Made by a program: the position numbers and the translations under genes
Notes under the pieces: model-generated
The model's input: the letters and a program-made list of their open reading frames with translations, nothing else
Told to the model about the DNA's origin: nothing
Database searches by the model: none
Shown: positions 1-12,502 of the stretch, piece by piece
Numbering within the stretch: the stretch's first letter is position 1
Layout: each line of letters opens with the position of its first letter
From: Monosporascus cannonballus
Lineage: Eukaryota > Ascomycota > Sordariomycetes > Xylariales
Length of the DNA: 64,000 nt
NCBI GenBank assembly: GCA_004154925.1
Contig: QJNS01000012.1
Coordinates: 310,001-374,000 of the forward strand
Direction: 5' to 3'

Positions 1-1
1 C

Positions 2-1693
2 GCACGACGGTTTGTTGTCAACACCAACCTTAACTCCAGGTCGTGGTATCTCTGGCGTTGGGATGAAGACGAGGAGGAAGAGGAATGTGAGGAAGATGGG
101 CAGACCCCAAGCGCAAGGAAGAATAAGAAGAAGGCGCTTTCTTATACCCCTTCCTTCGGAATCCATTACTTCTTTTACCGAGGCCATCCCCTTCTCTTTC
201 GACGGAGTGCCAATCGCGAACAGAACTCGTACATGCTCGTCAGCGAGCGCGAGGAGGTCTCCCTGTCATGTTTCGGCCGCAACCCCTGGATCCTAAAGGA
301 GCTCCTCCACGAAGCACGGCAGCAGTATCTGGAAAAGGATGAGCAGAGGACCCTCATCTACCGCGGAATGAGCAAGCAGGGCTCACTCGATCCCACCTGG
401 CAACGTTGCCTTGCGAGGACGCCCCGGCCTTTCTCAACCGTCATCTTGAACGAGAAGACGAAGAAGGATCTGATCGACGACGTGACCGACTATTTATCCC
501 CCTCGACGCAGCGATGGTACTCTAACAGGGGTATTCCGTACCGGCGTGGATACTTGTTGCACGGGCCCCCTGGGACGGGAAAGAGCTCCCTAAGTCTGGC
601 GCTGGCTGGCTTCTTCAAGATGCGGATTTACATCGTCAGTCTAAGCTCCGTTACTGCTAACGAAGAGAGCCTTTCCAGTCTCTTTGCCGAGTTACCTCGA
701 CGATGTGTCGTTCTCCTTGAAGACATCGACACGGCCGGACTTACCCACACGCGCGAGAACCCAAACCAGAACCAGGATCAGGGAACGGAAGATAGCTCGG
801 ACGGCACCTTTCCTCGGCCGAACACCATGGGCGATCCCAACAAGAACAACACGAATGACCCGCCCCAACCGACTGGACGGTTGTCTCTGTCTGGCCTACT
901 CAATATCCTCGATGGCGTCGCTTCACAAGAAGGCCGAGTGCTTATCATGACGACAAATCATTTAGAGAAGCTGGATAAAGCACTGATTCGGCCAGGCCGT
1001 GTGGACATGATCGTCAAGTTCGGCTTGGCGGATAATGAGATGATCTTCGCCATCTTCCGAGCTATCTACGCGCACCTAGAGGGCGACGACGCTCCCGAGC
1101 CGGTTGAAGGTCTCGAGCTTGACCCGGATGCACGAAAGGCGCGAGAGGAAGAGAAGGCAAAGAGGAGGGCGGCTGAGGACGCGCAGGTGGAAATTCTCGC
1201 GAAGGAATTCGCGACCAAGGTCCCCGCGCACGAGTTCAGTCCCGCCGAACTTCAAGGCTATCTGATGCGGCACAAGCGTGATGCCCGCGCCGCTGTCGAC
1301 AACGTCGAGGAATTCATCGAGACAACCCGGAAAGACAGAAAAGCAAAGGAGCTGAAGGAAGCCGAGGAGAAGCGCAAGGCCGAGGATCAAAAGAAGGCTG
1401 CAGAAGCTAAGAAAGAGGAAGAAGCCAAGCAGGAGGCACAGGAAGAGAAGAAACGCGAAGAGACTACGAAGGACGACGATAACAAGGAACGGGCAGCAGA
1501 CGGAAAAGCAGCGGAGAAAACAACTGCCGTCGAACGGTCAAACAGCGGCATCGCAGTCGGAGATGACGCAGTCACCTCCAAGGCGACAACGGTGGAACCA
1601 CTTACCAATTCCCAGAAGTTGGTGGTAGAGACCAAGGAGAATTCTGGAAAATACGACTCCGGCTACGCTACACCCACCAGTGGTGATCCGTGA
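2..1693 (+). CDS. BCS1-like AAA ATPase, 5' end outside window
   Basis: The frame is open from base 2, so the gene starts upstream; the first internal Met (233) is not the likely start. 563 residues are visible. Residues ~1-170 resemble the BCS1 N-terminal domain. The AAA domain follows: Walker A GPPGTGKSS (~188-196, bases 563-589), Walker B VVLLEDID (~236-243), and a sensor/arginine-finger stretch MTTNHLEKLD..RPGRVDM. A ~45-residue Asn/Gln/Asp-rich, low-complexity insertion lies between Walker B and the NILDG motif. The tail (~residue 375 on) is Glu/Lys/Ala-rich and probably coiled coil. BCS1 proper translocates the Rieske protein across the mitochondrial inner membrane. Filamentous fungi carry many BCS1-like paralogues of unknown role, and the long charged tail suggests this is one of them. 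The family call is firm; the function is not. Confidence 0.88.
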   Translation, partial: ARRFVVNTNLNSRSWYLWRWDEDEEEEECEEDGQTPSARKNKKKALSYTPSFGIHYFFYRGHPLLFRRSANREQNSYMLVSEREEVSLSCFGRNPWILKELLHEARQQYLEKDEQRTLIYRGMSKQGSLDPTWQRCLARTPRPFSTVILNEKTKKDLIDDVTDYLSPSTQRWYSNRGIPYRRGYLLHGPPGTGKSSLSLALAGFFKMRIYIVSLSSVTANEESLSSLFAELPRRCVVLLEDIDTAGLTHTRENPNQNQDQGTEDSSDGTFPRPNTMGDPNKNNTNDPPQPTGRLSLSGLLNILDGVASQEGRVLIMTTNHLEKLDKALIRPGRVDMIVKFGLADNEMIFAIFRAIYAHLEGDDAPEPVEGLELDPDARKAREEEKAKRRAAEDAQVEILAKEFATKVPAHEFSPAELQGYLMRHKRDARAAVDNVEEFIETTRKDRKAKELKEAEEKRKAEDQKKAAEAKKEEEAKQEAQEEKKREETTKDDDNKERAADGKAAEKTTAVERSNSGIAVGDDAVTSKATTVEPLTNSQKLVVETKENSGKYDSGYATPTSGDP

Positions 1694-3369
1694 TATAGAG
1701 CTTGAGAGAATATAGGGGTCTGTTATAAGTTATAATAAGCGTGGTTTGGCGTTCAGGTTGTGGCGGCAAATGATACCGGTAAAGCCAGCCTTTGAAGCGC
1801 AATATAAGCATTAAGAAATTGAGCCACCGTAATAGTCTGAGATGACGTCTTATTTGGACTCAAGTCAATTCAAAACCCAAGATTCTGTTTATTTGTCGCC
1901 GAGCTCTCTGGCCGCATCTTGGAGGATTGGAACTGTCTGTATGTAGGGAGCCGGAGTGATGTAGATGGCATATGTCCTGGACCGATATCTGTCCGTGCAG
2001 GCATAGGCGTCGCTCATCTCTAATCCAACTGCAGCTGTCGTATATGGAAAGTCCGAGTTGCGACGGAAGGCATATAGAGTATGATACCGACCTACACGAG
2101 GTGAGGTGGGCATCGGACAAGGAATTGTCAGCATAGTGAACATGCGCTACACGCTTTGGCCTCGGGGTAGGATTGTAGGTTTCGTATAGATTCCTTATCA
2201 TTGGTGCTGCCTTGTCAGGGTGATACTCGGTGGCCGAACCGCCGATAACGGGATGACGTTCCTGCGTATTGGCGATATCAGGATTGGGTACCTAGCTAAC
2301 GGCTGGGAAGGGGTCACAAGATACGACTTTGGTATTGTCAGATCGAGGATTGGCTATCTAGGTAATGACTCAATTATTTACTGGGTGGCTTCCCGAGCGC
2401 CGGCAAGCTCTATGGCAAAATTTTAAGGTGCCAACTTGGCGTGTTAATGCACTAGGGCGGATTGGAGCTGTGAGGCGGAGTATAAGGCTTCTGAGGTAGA
2501 ATAGAAGCCTAAAGGTCGATTAAGTGTTATTGTATGAACCAGACATTACTGAATTATGATTTACCTGAGGTTGCTAAGGTGGAAGAAACACCTATTGCTA
2601 GCTACATCAAGGTGCACATTTGATGGAATATACCGAGAAGTGTCCCTTCTCCCCCCTTTTCTTCCCCGCCTCTCAATTGCCCAATATGAATTACGTATAC
2701 GATATTCACGTTGGCTACAACCGGAAAAGGAGAAGAATTGCGTCAACCACCGCCTTCCCCATAACTCGCTACCACCTCCGCACTAATCATTATTACTCCC
2801 CGCGCCTCTCATATCGTCCACTTCACCATGGCACTTACTATGTAGCATGAAAAGAAGTCGCCAACGCTACGTGTGCGTGTGATGCTGGGACCGATGTGCA
2901 TACATGCGACGGCTCGACACTAACGGCTTTCATGGGTCGCGGCTTATCCCAGAAAGTCATTGGTTCGATAATCCTATCATCTCAGGGACCAGAGGGCCAA
3001 GCATGGCTAAAGCTGCAGTGCCCTCGTTTTAATACTTGCGAATGAAGTGGACGAGGCAAATCATGGACAAAATGATTGTCACATTGTACTTTCACCCCCA
3101 TAAACCTCAGCGAAATGAAATCAATGGATAAGCCATTTTACACCCGCATACTTCAAAATATACACTGCTGAATAGGGAAGTAAGGCAAGCACACCGTACG
3201 GCCCGTGTGTTAGGTACAGGTCTGTCTCTTAAGCCCCTACCAATTTGTATGATCCGTGCGAGACTTGGCAATACCCCGGAGCCCCGAAGCCTTAGAGCTC
3301 CGGAAGCCACGGAAGCCCTGGAGCGATGGAAAACAGCCTTTAAAACGAGGGCAATTATGTTGCGACGCC
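1694..3369. other. Intergenic, no convincing gene
   Basis: Balanced base composition. It holds one weak minus-strand frame (listed separately) and an imperfect direct repeat around 2264-2370, where two copies of an ATTGNC-GAT-AGGATTGG-like unit lie about 70 bp apart. No RNA gene or transposon hallmark was seen. Confidence 0.5.
1889..2143 (-). CDS. Possible small ORF or terminal exon, unknown
   Basis: An 84-codon minus-strand frame with natural-looking composition (rich in Tyr, Thr, Pro, Arg; ends ARELGDK). The bases just inside its 5' part (minus strand CTGAC...CCTCGTGTAG) look like an intron branch site and acceptor. The real coding part may therefore start near 2095 as the last exon of a gene whose upstream exons were not found. 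No domain recognised. It may equally be a chance frame. Confidence 0.18.
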   Translation of the reverse strand: MFTMLTIPCPMPTSPRVGRYHTLYAFRRNSDFPYTTAAVGLEMSDAYACTDRYRSRTYAIYITPAPYIQTVPILQDAARELGDK

Positions 3370-3449
3370 CTCGCCAGCCGAGGCGCACGACGCGCGCGAT
3401 CCGATGCCCCAGCACTTGGGAGCAAGCGGAGTGCGCCTCGGCTGGCGAG
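3370..3449. repeat. 19-bp perfect inverted repeat (hairpin)
   Basis: Bases 3370-3388 and 3431-3449 are perfect reverse complements (core TCGCCAGCCGAGGCGCAC) with a 42-base spacer. Very GC-rich, and close to the next inverted-repeat element and the edge of the A+T block. It could be a small palindromic element or a remnant of one. Confidence 0.6.
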
Positions 3450-3525
3450 CAACCTCTCGTACCTACAAGTAAAAAGTGCAAGTGCGTTGCTATTCGGGCA
3501 ATATTGGTTTTTTCCAGAGGGCTTA

Positions 3526-3733
3526 TCTGCTTGAAGGCCTTAAGGCGCCAGCGCCAACAATCTTTCTGAATGTTCTAGGCCTAAAACGGGAGCTAAAGCT
3601 TACCGTAGCCGCCTGGAAGGCCCACCAAAACTTTTCCTGGGGAATCTGATTAGTTCAATGTGGCGAATTAATAAAGAGTGCACCAATCTACAGAAAAATT
3701 GCTGCCGCTAGCGCCTTAAGGCCTTCAAGCAGA
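3526..3733. mobile_element. MITE, TA target duplication, Tc1/mariner type
   Basis: Terminal inverted repeats start TCTGCTTGAAGGCC and continue as TTAAGGCGC on both ends, with no mismatch for the first 23 bp (3526-3548 against 3711-3733). An imperfect match then continues for about 20 bp (3549-3568 against 3691-3710, 16 of 20). TA dinucleotides flank both ends (3524-3525 and 3734-3735). The 208-bp interior is non-coding. Size, TIR and TA site fit a miniature element mobilised by a Tc1/mariner-type transposase. Confidence 0.72.
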
Positions 3734-3989
3734 TAATCCCACCCTGACAGCTGTGGCCGCAGAAAAGCCTTTGACGGGACTGAGGAAGAGGCCGAATTAA
3801 CATCCTTGTCAGGTACCCCTTAGCTGTAGAACCAGCGATATCACTATATTAAGGGTTTAATTCATATAAACGGTCTTTTAATCAGATTTAGTAACACGGC
3901 AGGAGTTGGGTGACGTCAAGACTCTTAGGGTGCTGTATATCTCTTTCATTGACAGCGTCTTCGCTGTTTCTCTTCTTCTAGAAATCAAG

Positions 3990-4303
3990 CATTACTATCA
4001 AATCTTGCATATCATTTAAATAATACATAAATCTTTTATTACCAATTACTTAAGTTCTCTAAATTATAATATATACATAAATAATAAATAAAAGTGAAAA
4101 ATACATATTTAATATGATAAAGTTATTTTATAATTGAGTATATATTGTACTACCTATTATTATTCTATATTTTAAAAATAATTATTATTGTGAAAAATAA
4201 GTAAAATATATTATGAACATTTAACATTATTGAAAAACTTAATATATATATATAATATAATATAAAACTGTTATATGTCTTTATACTATAAAAATGATTG
4301 GTT
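3990..4303. other. A+T-rich flank outside the gypsy LTR
   Basis: TpA-rich sequence outside the recognisable LTR. It has no partner at the 3' end of the element. It could be RIP spreading into flanking DNA or an older, unrecognisable insertion. Confidence 0.45.
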
Positions 4304-4497
4304 TTAAGAAAATAAAAGAATACGAAAAGTACGATTAAATGTCGACGACTAGTTGCCGACTCATCTACTTAGAACAATTACAAAATCCCATACTCGGGCG
4401 AATACATATATAACTCAGATAAAAATCTATTAATATATTTATTTCTTAGAACAATTTACGATTTTTCTACTATTGTTTTTCTTATATATTTATTTTT
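4304..4497 (+). repeat. 5' LTR of degenerate gypsy element
   Basis: Aligns at an offset of about 6,804 bp with 11108-11301. Differences are mostly C/T and G/A. Conserved landmarks are AAGTACGAYTAAATGTCGAC at 4327 and the GGGCGAATA-like block near 4395. Confidence 0.65.
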
Positions 4498-6639
4498 GAA
4501 ATAACGCGATAATTAACAAAAATAAGTCAACGCATTTTAGAATTTAACTTATAATATTTAATTTTATACAAAACACCAAAAAGAATGAAAATATCACATG
4601 TTTGGAATATATTCGAAATATTATAAAAACAATAAAAATAAAACGTTTTTTAAAAAAAGGTATAAAATATAACAAACTATAATTATATATTTACCTTAAA
4701 ATAGCAAAATTTAAATTATTAATTAAATACCTAGTGTAATTTTAACGATATATTTTTGCACTTATAATATAAGATATTATAAAAACGTATTAAGTAAAAA
4801 AAATAAAAAGTTTTCGTCGAATAAAAAAACGTAATCGATAAAAATATAACCGTAGAATTGATGTTATTACGAATTAAGATAACCGAAAATCGAACGAAAA
4901 TATTCGAAATTATTAAGATATCTCGAATAATTATGTAACGAACAGTTTTCTACATAAAAATAAAAGAATTATGTTATATTTATTATAAAAACCAATATGA
5001 TTAAAGGGTTCAGATAATCAAGTTTGATATATATTTACTATGGTTTAAAAATTTATATATTATAATAACTAAAACAATAAACGTATTATAATAATATATC
5101 GAAAATACTCTAAAACTACATCTTAAAAAATTTATAATTCTTTACATAAAATTATATTTCGATTTTAAAAATATAAACCGTATTTTTTAAAATACTTTGG
5201 AAAAATTAAAATAAAGCGATAAACTGTCGATATATTTCTTTAAAATTTTTAAAAAATTATTAATGTAAAGTTAAGATCGTAAACGTTAATGTAAAAACTA
5301 TTTTAAATTAATAGATCATTCTCAATATAAACTTAAAGACAATTTAGAAATATACTTAATATAATTACGGAAATTAATTATATATAAGCCGTTAAACGCT
5401 AAAGATAAAAAGTTAAATAGAAATAAGCGAATATATTTTAAAGTATTTTAAATAAAAAACTTGAAAAATAATTAAATTTTAAATATTCGGATCAAATGAA
5501 AAAGTGAAATCTTATAAAGAAAATTATTTCTATCGCTAAATAAATATTAACTGTGATAAATCTATTTAATTTGAAAACCCGTTGAATACTTTAAAAGATT
5601 TCAAATCTCGATTTATTGTAATAATAAAGAAAAAATATATTAATATCGATTAAAAAATAAAATACAAAAATATTTTTTCTATCTAAAAAATAATTGTACG
5701 AAAATTAAAAAAGTAATTTATCGTTATAAAACGTTTTACTGTTTTCGATAATTCGAATAAATCGAAGAAGATATTATTATTATAAAAAATATATTTAACT
5801 TATTTCGACCGAATAACGCCGCATATTAGTTTTAAAAATATTATTAAAAGTTTTAGTTATAATAATTTTAAAAATATCCAATTAATATATAGTTACTATA
5901 CGGATAAATTTAAATATAGAAAAGAAAATGAATATATATGATAAATATTTTCCAATATAATTTTCGCATTATTATTATTAATACATTTACATTAAAAAAT
6001 TAATAAATTTTTAATTATGTCTTATAAGATTTTTTAAGTAGAAATACAAATAATAGATAATTATTTAAAAAAAGTTGCGATGATTTTATTATATTTACAT
6101 AGTAATTTATTACGATCTTTTAATGTTTGATCTATTATTATATCGATTGAAAATAAATAAATAAATTATATTATTAAATACTTTACAGTACAAATAGATT
6201 TACCAAAATATAAAAATCGTAACGGCAAACACTTAACATATTTAGTATTAATCGGTAAATCGCTTTATATTATTAATTTTATTAAGTTTATTAATAATCT
6301 TAATATTCTCGAATTTAATAAAAAAGGTTATTTCGAAAGCTATATAACTACTTAAATATTAGAAAAAAAATTCTAGTACGTATATTTCGAAAGAAAAAGA
6401 CAAAATTATTTTCTATATTTCCGAAAGGCAAATATATTATGAACTTAATATTAGGAGAAACTTTATTTATAAGGCCGATTTATTTCATTTCAAAATTTTA
6501 ACTACAAAAGTTCGAAAAATCTATTTGTAAAAATTTACGAATTAAATAAATTCGAAAATTCAAACCGGAAATCGCCGTTCCTATTTTAGTTATATTTCTT
6601 TTTTAAAAATACCATAATTTACAGTTATATATTAATTAC

Positions 6640-7120
6640 TAGTTATTAAATCAGATTATTGTAAAAATCCGATATATCTTATTATTAACTTTGAAAAATA
6701 TAAATTCTCTAGACTTTATTAAACTGCTTTAGAAATTAAATTTGAAAAATATATATTATTGAATACATATTAAAAAACGACCAATATGAATATACGTTTA
6801 AATTAAAGTAAAATTTATTTTAATATACGGTATTACTTTTCGAATTTATTAACGTTTTTATAATATTTAAATAAATATATATGAAATATTAACTCGCTGT
6901 ATTAATTCAATTTTCGTTATTTATTAAAACAATATTATAATATTTTTATAACAAAAACAGTTATATCGAATATTTTTAATTAATTTATAAACGTTTTTAA
7001 AAAATTGCCAACTTTTTATAAAATTAATAAAATATAAAAGTTTTAAAATGAAATTTTTATTTTAAAATATATTAATTTTTCTAAGAAATATATAAGTTAT
7101 TATTATTAATTTCTTAGAAG
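6640..7120 (+). pseudogene. Reverse-transcriptase remnant, gypsy type
   Basis: Reading from 6761 in that frame gives KNDQYEYTFKLK, then NLF.YTVLLFEFINV and FIIFK. This corresponds to the Ty3/gypsy palm motif (FRTRxGxFEYxVMPFGLxNAPATFQ) after RIP-type substitutions. In the neighbouring frame, bases 6922-6933 read Tyr-stop-Asn-Asn followed by Ile-Ile-Ile-Phe, which fits YxDD with both Asp codons changed G to A. An indel must separate the two frames. A protease-like stretch may lie near 6240-6290, but I am not certain of it. Confidence 0.6.
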
Positions 7121-10100
7121 AAAGCTCGTATTAAAAGGGTTTTTTTTATAAATTAACGCAACAATTAAAACGTTTAAATTTTTTAAATTTATTATTAAAT
7201 ACGATTTTGTTACGATATTAGAAATGTATTAAATATATCTATATAAAATCAATATATTTATTACCGCGGTATTTAATATTCTATTATATTTTTACCTGTA
7301 AGATTAATATTTAATTGAGTTTTAATTATCCAAGTTTTCCAATATCGAAATAAAATAAAAATAATTAAAATAATATAAATTATTTATTGTTATACGAAAT
7401 TTAAAATAGTAATAATAATATCTAGAAAATATAAATAAGAACTGTACGTTTTAATATATTATTAGATATTAAAAATTATTACAATATTTATATAAAATTT
7501 TCGAAAAATATATATTCGCTCAATATATTAATTATTCTATTTTAATTTCAAATTATCATATAAATTAAAAAGTTATTAATAAGTTAAATCGGTAATTAAA
7601 TTATATATTTATATTAATTAACTATAATGACATAATAGTGATCTTTAAAAAAATCTCGATTAATTAATAAATAATTTTTAAAATAATAAACATATAACGA
7701 TAACTATATTTTAAATAACCGAAAAATATAGTGTAATAAAATAATTTACTAAAACTGTTAAAAATAATTTACAGTTGAATTTCTTAATAAATAGAAGATA
7801 AATATTTTGTAAAATAACTAGATTTTATATTAAAATAATATAAAACTCTTATTATATAATTATATTTTTTTTTAAAAAACAAACTCGTATATCGATATTT
7901 TTTATATAACACATATATAGTAAAAAAATGTAAATAACGATTAGCACTAAAGTTACCTCCAAAAAGTTGAAATTTAATATAATAATAAAATAGCTTTTTA
8001 ATACCGAATTATTAGTAAAATTAAACAATACTTAAAATTATTCAAATTACTATAGAACAATATTACGTTATATATTTAATAATGAAAAAATTAATTTTAG
8101 GTAAAGCGACATTTATTTCGAAAATCTTAAAATAAATTACGTTAACATTTGCATTTTATAAATTAAAAATTTAAATATTTATTAAGGAAAACTTTAAACT
8201 GCAAAATTTATATAATAAATTTTAGTAGTATTTTATTTTATAGAAATAATTTCATTATTTTATCCTAATACGTTTTATATTTATAATTAATAAATTAGTA
8301 TTAATATCATTCTTTAATAAAATATATAAAACACTAAAATATTTTTAAATTAAACAGCAATTTAATTTGAAAAATTTGATAAATAATATCTAACAGTATA
8401 TTAAAAATATCTAATATATGAAAATATGCGAAAACTTAAAAATAAGCCTTATAAGATATTGTAATTCTCACTTTTACTTAAATAATCATTTTAAATATTA
8501 AATATAAGTTTTAATACAAAAGAACTCTTAAATTTAAAAATAATAAATTTTTATATACTAGTACTTTAATAATAGTAGACCGTTTTATTAATATTTTATG
8601 ATTTTTACTTATAATTTACACTTTAATTATTAAGAAATTAATTAATATATAATATAAAAAATTAAAATATTAACTCGATTTTTATTAAAGATTATTAACG
8701 ATTAAAATAAATTATATATTAAATAATTTTAAACTGAATTTTTCTAGATCAAGAAAATTAAACGTTGATTATTTATTATGTATATTTTTAAATCAATAGC
8801 TATATTAAATATATAACTTAAAGTTTAAAAAATATTTTCAATATCTTTATCCCGAAAATTAAATTACATAAATTCGATTATTATGGAAAATTAAATTCGT
8901 TTATATTAATTAGGAAAATATATTTATCAAATACGTATTATTCAAAACTTTATATAGTATTTTTTTCGTATAACAAAATAAATACTAAAAGATTTTTATT
9001 TGAAAATAAAACGAATTATAAATATATAAAATCAGAATTCGTTAACGCATAAACTAATATTATAAAAACACTAGAATCAATTTTAAAACTTTTATAATTA
9101 AAATTATTTATCGATATGCTTTAAAACATTTAGTCGTAAAAGTATTTACGAAAATATTTAAATTTTAAAATTTTTGAAAATAATACTAATCTAAATTTAA
9201 ATACAAATCGTTAAATATATAAACTTATAAATGTACAAAACATATTTATATATAAAATATTAAGAATTATATAATATATTGCTATATGAATTTTTAAACT
9301 ATAATACAATTAGACCAAAATATCGATTATATATTATTTTGTTTAATTTCGAAAACGAATAACAAAAACAAGTTATTAAAAATAGTACCTAGTATAAATA
9401 TATTGTTTTAAAAACACCAGAATTTTTCATAAAATAAAAAAGATAATTTCCTAAATGTAATATTTCAAAATTAAAAGAAGACTTTATTAATATATAACGA
9501 ATTTTAACTAAAATACAAAATTGTTTTTTTATAGAAAATTGGATAAATATAATATTTTGAAAATATATTTTAATAAAAGAATCTATATAAATAAATAAAA
9601 TTATATTTAACATAACATCAAATATTAATAAAATATTAATAAAACTTTAATTATATAATGCAAAACTATTATTAATTAAGAATAATTAATTCTTCTTAAT
9701 TATTAAAAATATAAAAAAACCATAAAATTTAAACAAGTTACTAAGCAAACGTTAATAATGTTAAATATACTTAATAATTCGTTTTATTAATAAATGGTAA
9801 ACGTATGTCCGACGATTAAACGCGAAATAAATTAAGATTTAGCGTATATTAAAAGCTAACAGGCAAATTTATAAGATTAATTAACAAACTAGCTGAATTA
9901 ATTAGTAAACTTAGGGCGAAAATAAAAGGATTTTTTTTAAAAAGTGTAAAATTAAAAAATATTTTCGACTCTTATTAATATAACAGTAAAACGGTACGTT
10001 TTCAGAAACACTTTAACGTACTTTATATATTATAGTTGTTAAAATTAAATAAAATTATATTACCGTTATTAAATATCGTTTAAAATATTTTTATATAATT

Positions 10101-11107
10101 ACAAAACCTGAAATAAATTTATTTAAATTGAACAAAATAATTTTTTTAAGTTGATAATAACCCTTTAAAAATAAACTTAATTATTTAACGTTTTTTATAA
10201 AACGTCGAAAGCAATACAAATAATATTATTACCTTAATACGAAAAAAAATATAGCGATTACTTAGTGATAAATTTCGTTTATATTTATAAATATATTTAA
10301 ATTTTTAAAGTTAACCTATAAAACAAAACTTTAATAATACAACCTATTAAAAAATATAAATCCGCAAAAAGAAAATAATTTACTAATTTATATTTAAAAC
10401 GGAAAATTTCGAAATAAAATAAAAACTATAGTTCTATAATTGTAATTATAACACGTTTTACATTTTTAATTTTAAACATTATACTATTTTTCGTGCAAAT
10501 TTTAAAGAAATAAAACTGAATAATTTAAAACAAAACTATTTGTCGACCGAATTATGTCAATATATCGAAATAAAGTTTAATTTAAAATATTAACATTTTT
10601 TAAAACTTTTATCTAATTTTATAACAGTAAATAAAAATTATTTAGATTATATTTTAAAAAAAGACTAATATTATTTAACAGTTAGGCAATAATTACGAAA
10701 AGAATAAAAAAATACAGTTAAAATCTTTTAATTTTAAACATATTATCGCAAATAAATATTGTAATAGCAAAGAGTCGAAAACTCTTTTAAAATATACGAA
10801 AAAAAAGAAATAAATAATGAAAGAATTAACGATCGTTCGATAAAAAACGGCGAACGTAAATAAAAATTACGAATAAAATATTTATAAGAAAATCTTTCCA
10901 ATATAAGAATTAATAATATTTTAATTAAATAGCGTTCGTTAACCGGCTTTATATTAACGGTATCTAGAATAATATAAATTTATTAAATACAGACGAAATA
11001 TTCGTATTTTATAATAATAATATATAATTTGACGTTATAGTAATTATAATACGATATACGGCTAATAATAATTGTTAAAAACTAGCAACTAAAAGAAAAA
11101 AAGCAAT

Positions 11108-11301
11108 ATAAGAGCATAATAAAATATAAAAAGTACGACTAAATGTCGACGAATAGTTGTCAACTTACCTATTTAAGATAATTATAAAATCCTATACTGG
11201 GACGAATATATATATAACTTAAATAGAAATTTGTTAATATACTTACTTCTTACAATAGTTGACGGTTATTCGACTATTATATTACTTATATATCTATTTT
11301 C
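11108..11301 (+). repeat. 3' LTR of degenerate gypsy element
   Basis: Partner of the 4304-4497 repeat; contains AAGTACGACTAAATGTCGAC. It is preceded by a polypurine run (AAAAGAAAAAAAG). A+T-rich sequence continues to about 11465, where normal composition resumes abruptly. Confidence 0.65.
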
Positions 11302-11465
11302 TTACATTAGTATTATTAATTAATGAAATTATAATAGTTATAAATTATTTTATAAAGTATTAATAGCGTAGTAGATACTTTGTAGAAGTTTTATTATTAA
11401 AGTTATATATATAAAGACTTAAATAGTATTATAACTACTATTACGTGGTATATATATCTCAAGAT

Positions 11466-12502
11466 AGGCGACACCTGTTTAGAAAAAAAAATAGCTCAAA
11501 TAGCAACGTTTGATTAAAAATATGTAGATGCCACTAGAGTAGTGATAAGGTGACTACAGGGACGGTACCTTGGTACGGTAGAAACCCCGAATGTAAGCTT
11601 GGGATATGCAGCAGGCACTCGTACATACCTACCTATACCTAATTAGGTAGAGGGAGTTTTTGCGTTTGCGTGCTGTTGTGACTATCGTCTCGGGGTCCTC
11701 ATTGATAACAGCGGTTAAATCTGTCTCTGATGTTTATATATCTCCTGTAGCATAGAGATCAAATCACCCAGAACAGTACAGTTTTCTTCCTTGCCCTTTG
11801 CAAGCGATTATCTGGTACACGTAGAGCTCTCTATTTCGTGCGATAGGAAAATTATAGAGGGGGGACGAGGGGCTAATCCAACACCGCTGAGTTGTACGCA
11901 CATAACGCCCCTGATCTGGCGAGTTCGACCAAAACTGCCCCTCTACCCCCTCTTCGTCCTCCCTTGCCCCGTACCTTGTATGTATGGACAAAAAGATGGA
12001 TGGATGCAAGGACCCTAGTCTGCAGGTACAAGTTTGTGATTAAGGCGCTTGCAACTTCTAAGCAACCTTGAAGGAGTCGATCCCCACTACCGTTCGCCTA
12101 TCACTTCCTTCAATTTTCTGTACGTTTTGCACGCATCATACTTAGGCTAGCATGGGGACATGGGCTGCTTCACCTCTTTTAAACCATAAACTGTTGTAAC
12201 TGTCTGCGGGTGGCTGTGGGCTTTTGGCCTTAGGGGAAATTAGCGGTGAATGGAGTTCAAATAAATTGAAGCTCTTCCCTTCGTTCTGCTGCCCATCCAT
12301 ACCACCCATTCCCTCCGCGACTGCCAACCACCGCTACGACTACCGCTACGACCGACTGCTGCTACTATTGCTAGTAGCATTCCTATCCTTATTCTTGATA
12401 CCCAGAGAATTCCCTTGCTCGCTCACTCCCCCGCTCCCTCCCTCACTCAGTGCTTTCCAGCCGCGGCCTTCGAGTAGTCGTTTGTTTAGGTAGTAATCCG
12501 TC
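11466..12502 (+). promoter_or_regulatory. Upstream region of HMG-CoA synthase
   Basis: About 1 kb of balanced sequence between the dead retrotransposon and the HMGS start. It contains a perfect 14-bp palindrome TACCTAATTAGGTA (11636-11649). A strongly pyrimidine-rich stretch (about 12275-12480) just upstream of the ATG is typical of fungal core promoters and 5' leaders. No gene seen. Confidence 0.4.

Larger units (their letters stand above)
4304..11301 (+). mobile_element. RIP-degenerate Ty3/gypsy LTR retrotransposon
   Basis: Two direct repeats about 6.8 kb apart delimit the element (about 4304-4497 and 11108-11301); both contain TGTCGACGA and a GACGAATA/GGCGAATA block. Just inside the 5' LTR is TAACGCGATAATTA, which is also found after the 5' LTR of the gypsy element at 52275, so it is probably the primer-binding region. 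A purine tract (11091-11103) precedes the 3' LTR. No intact ORF survives. Reverse-transcriptase motifs in the plus orientation (listed separately) give the superfamily. The outer boundaries are uncertain by 10-20 bp because mutations are dense. Confidence 0.75.

Noticed and set aside
2220..2426. 68-codon frame with an LRR-like repeat (RIGDIRIGYL / RSRIGYLGND)
   Set aside because: Only two imperfect units from a short DNA repeat; no flanking coding sequence.
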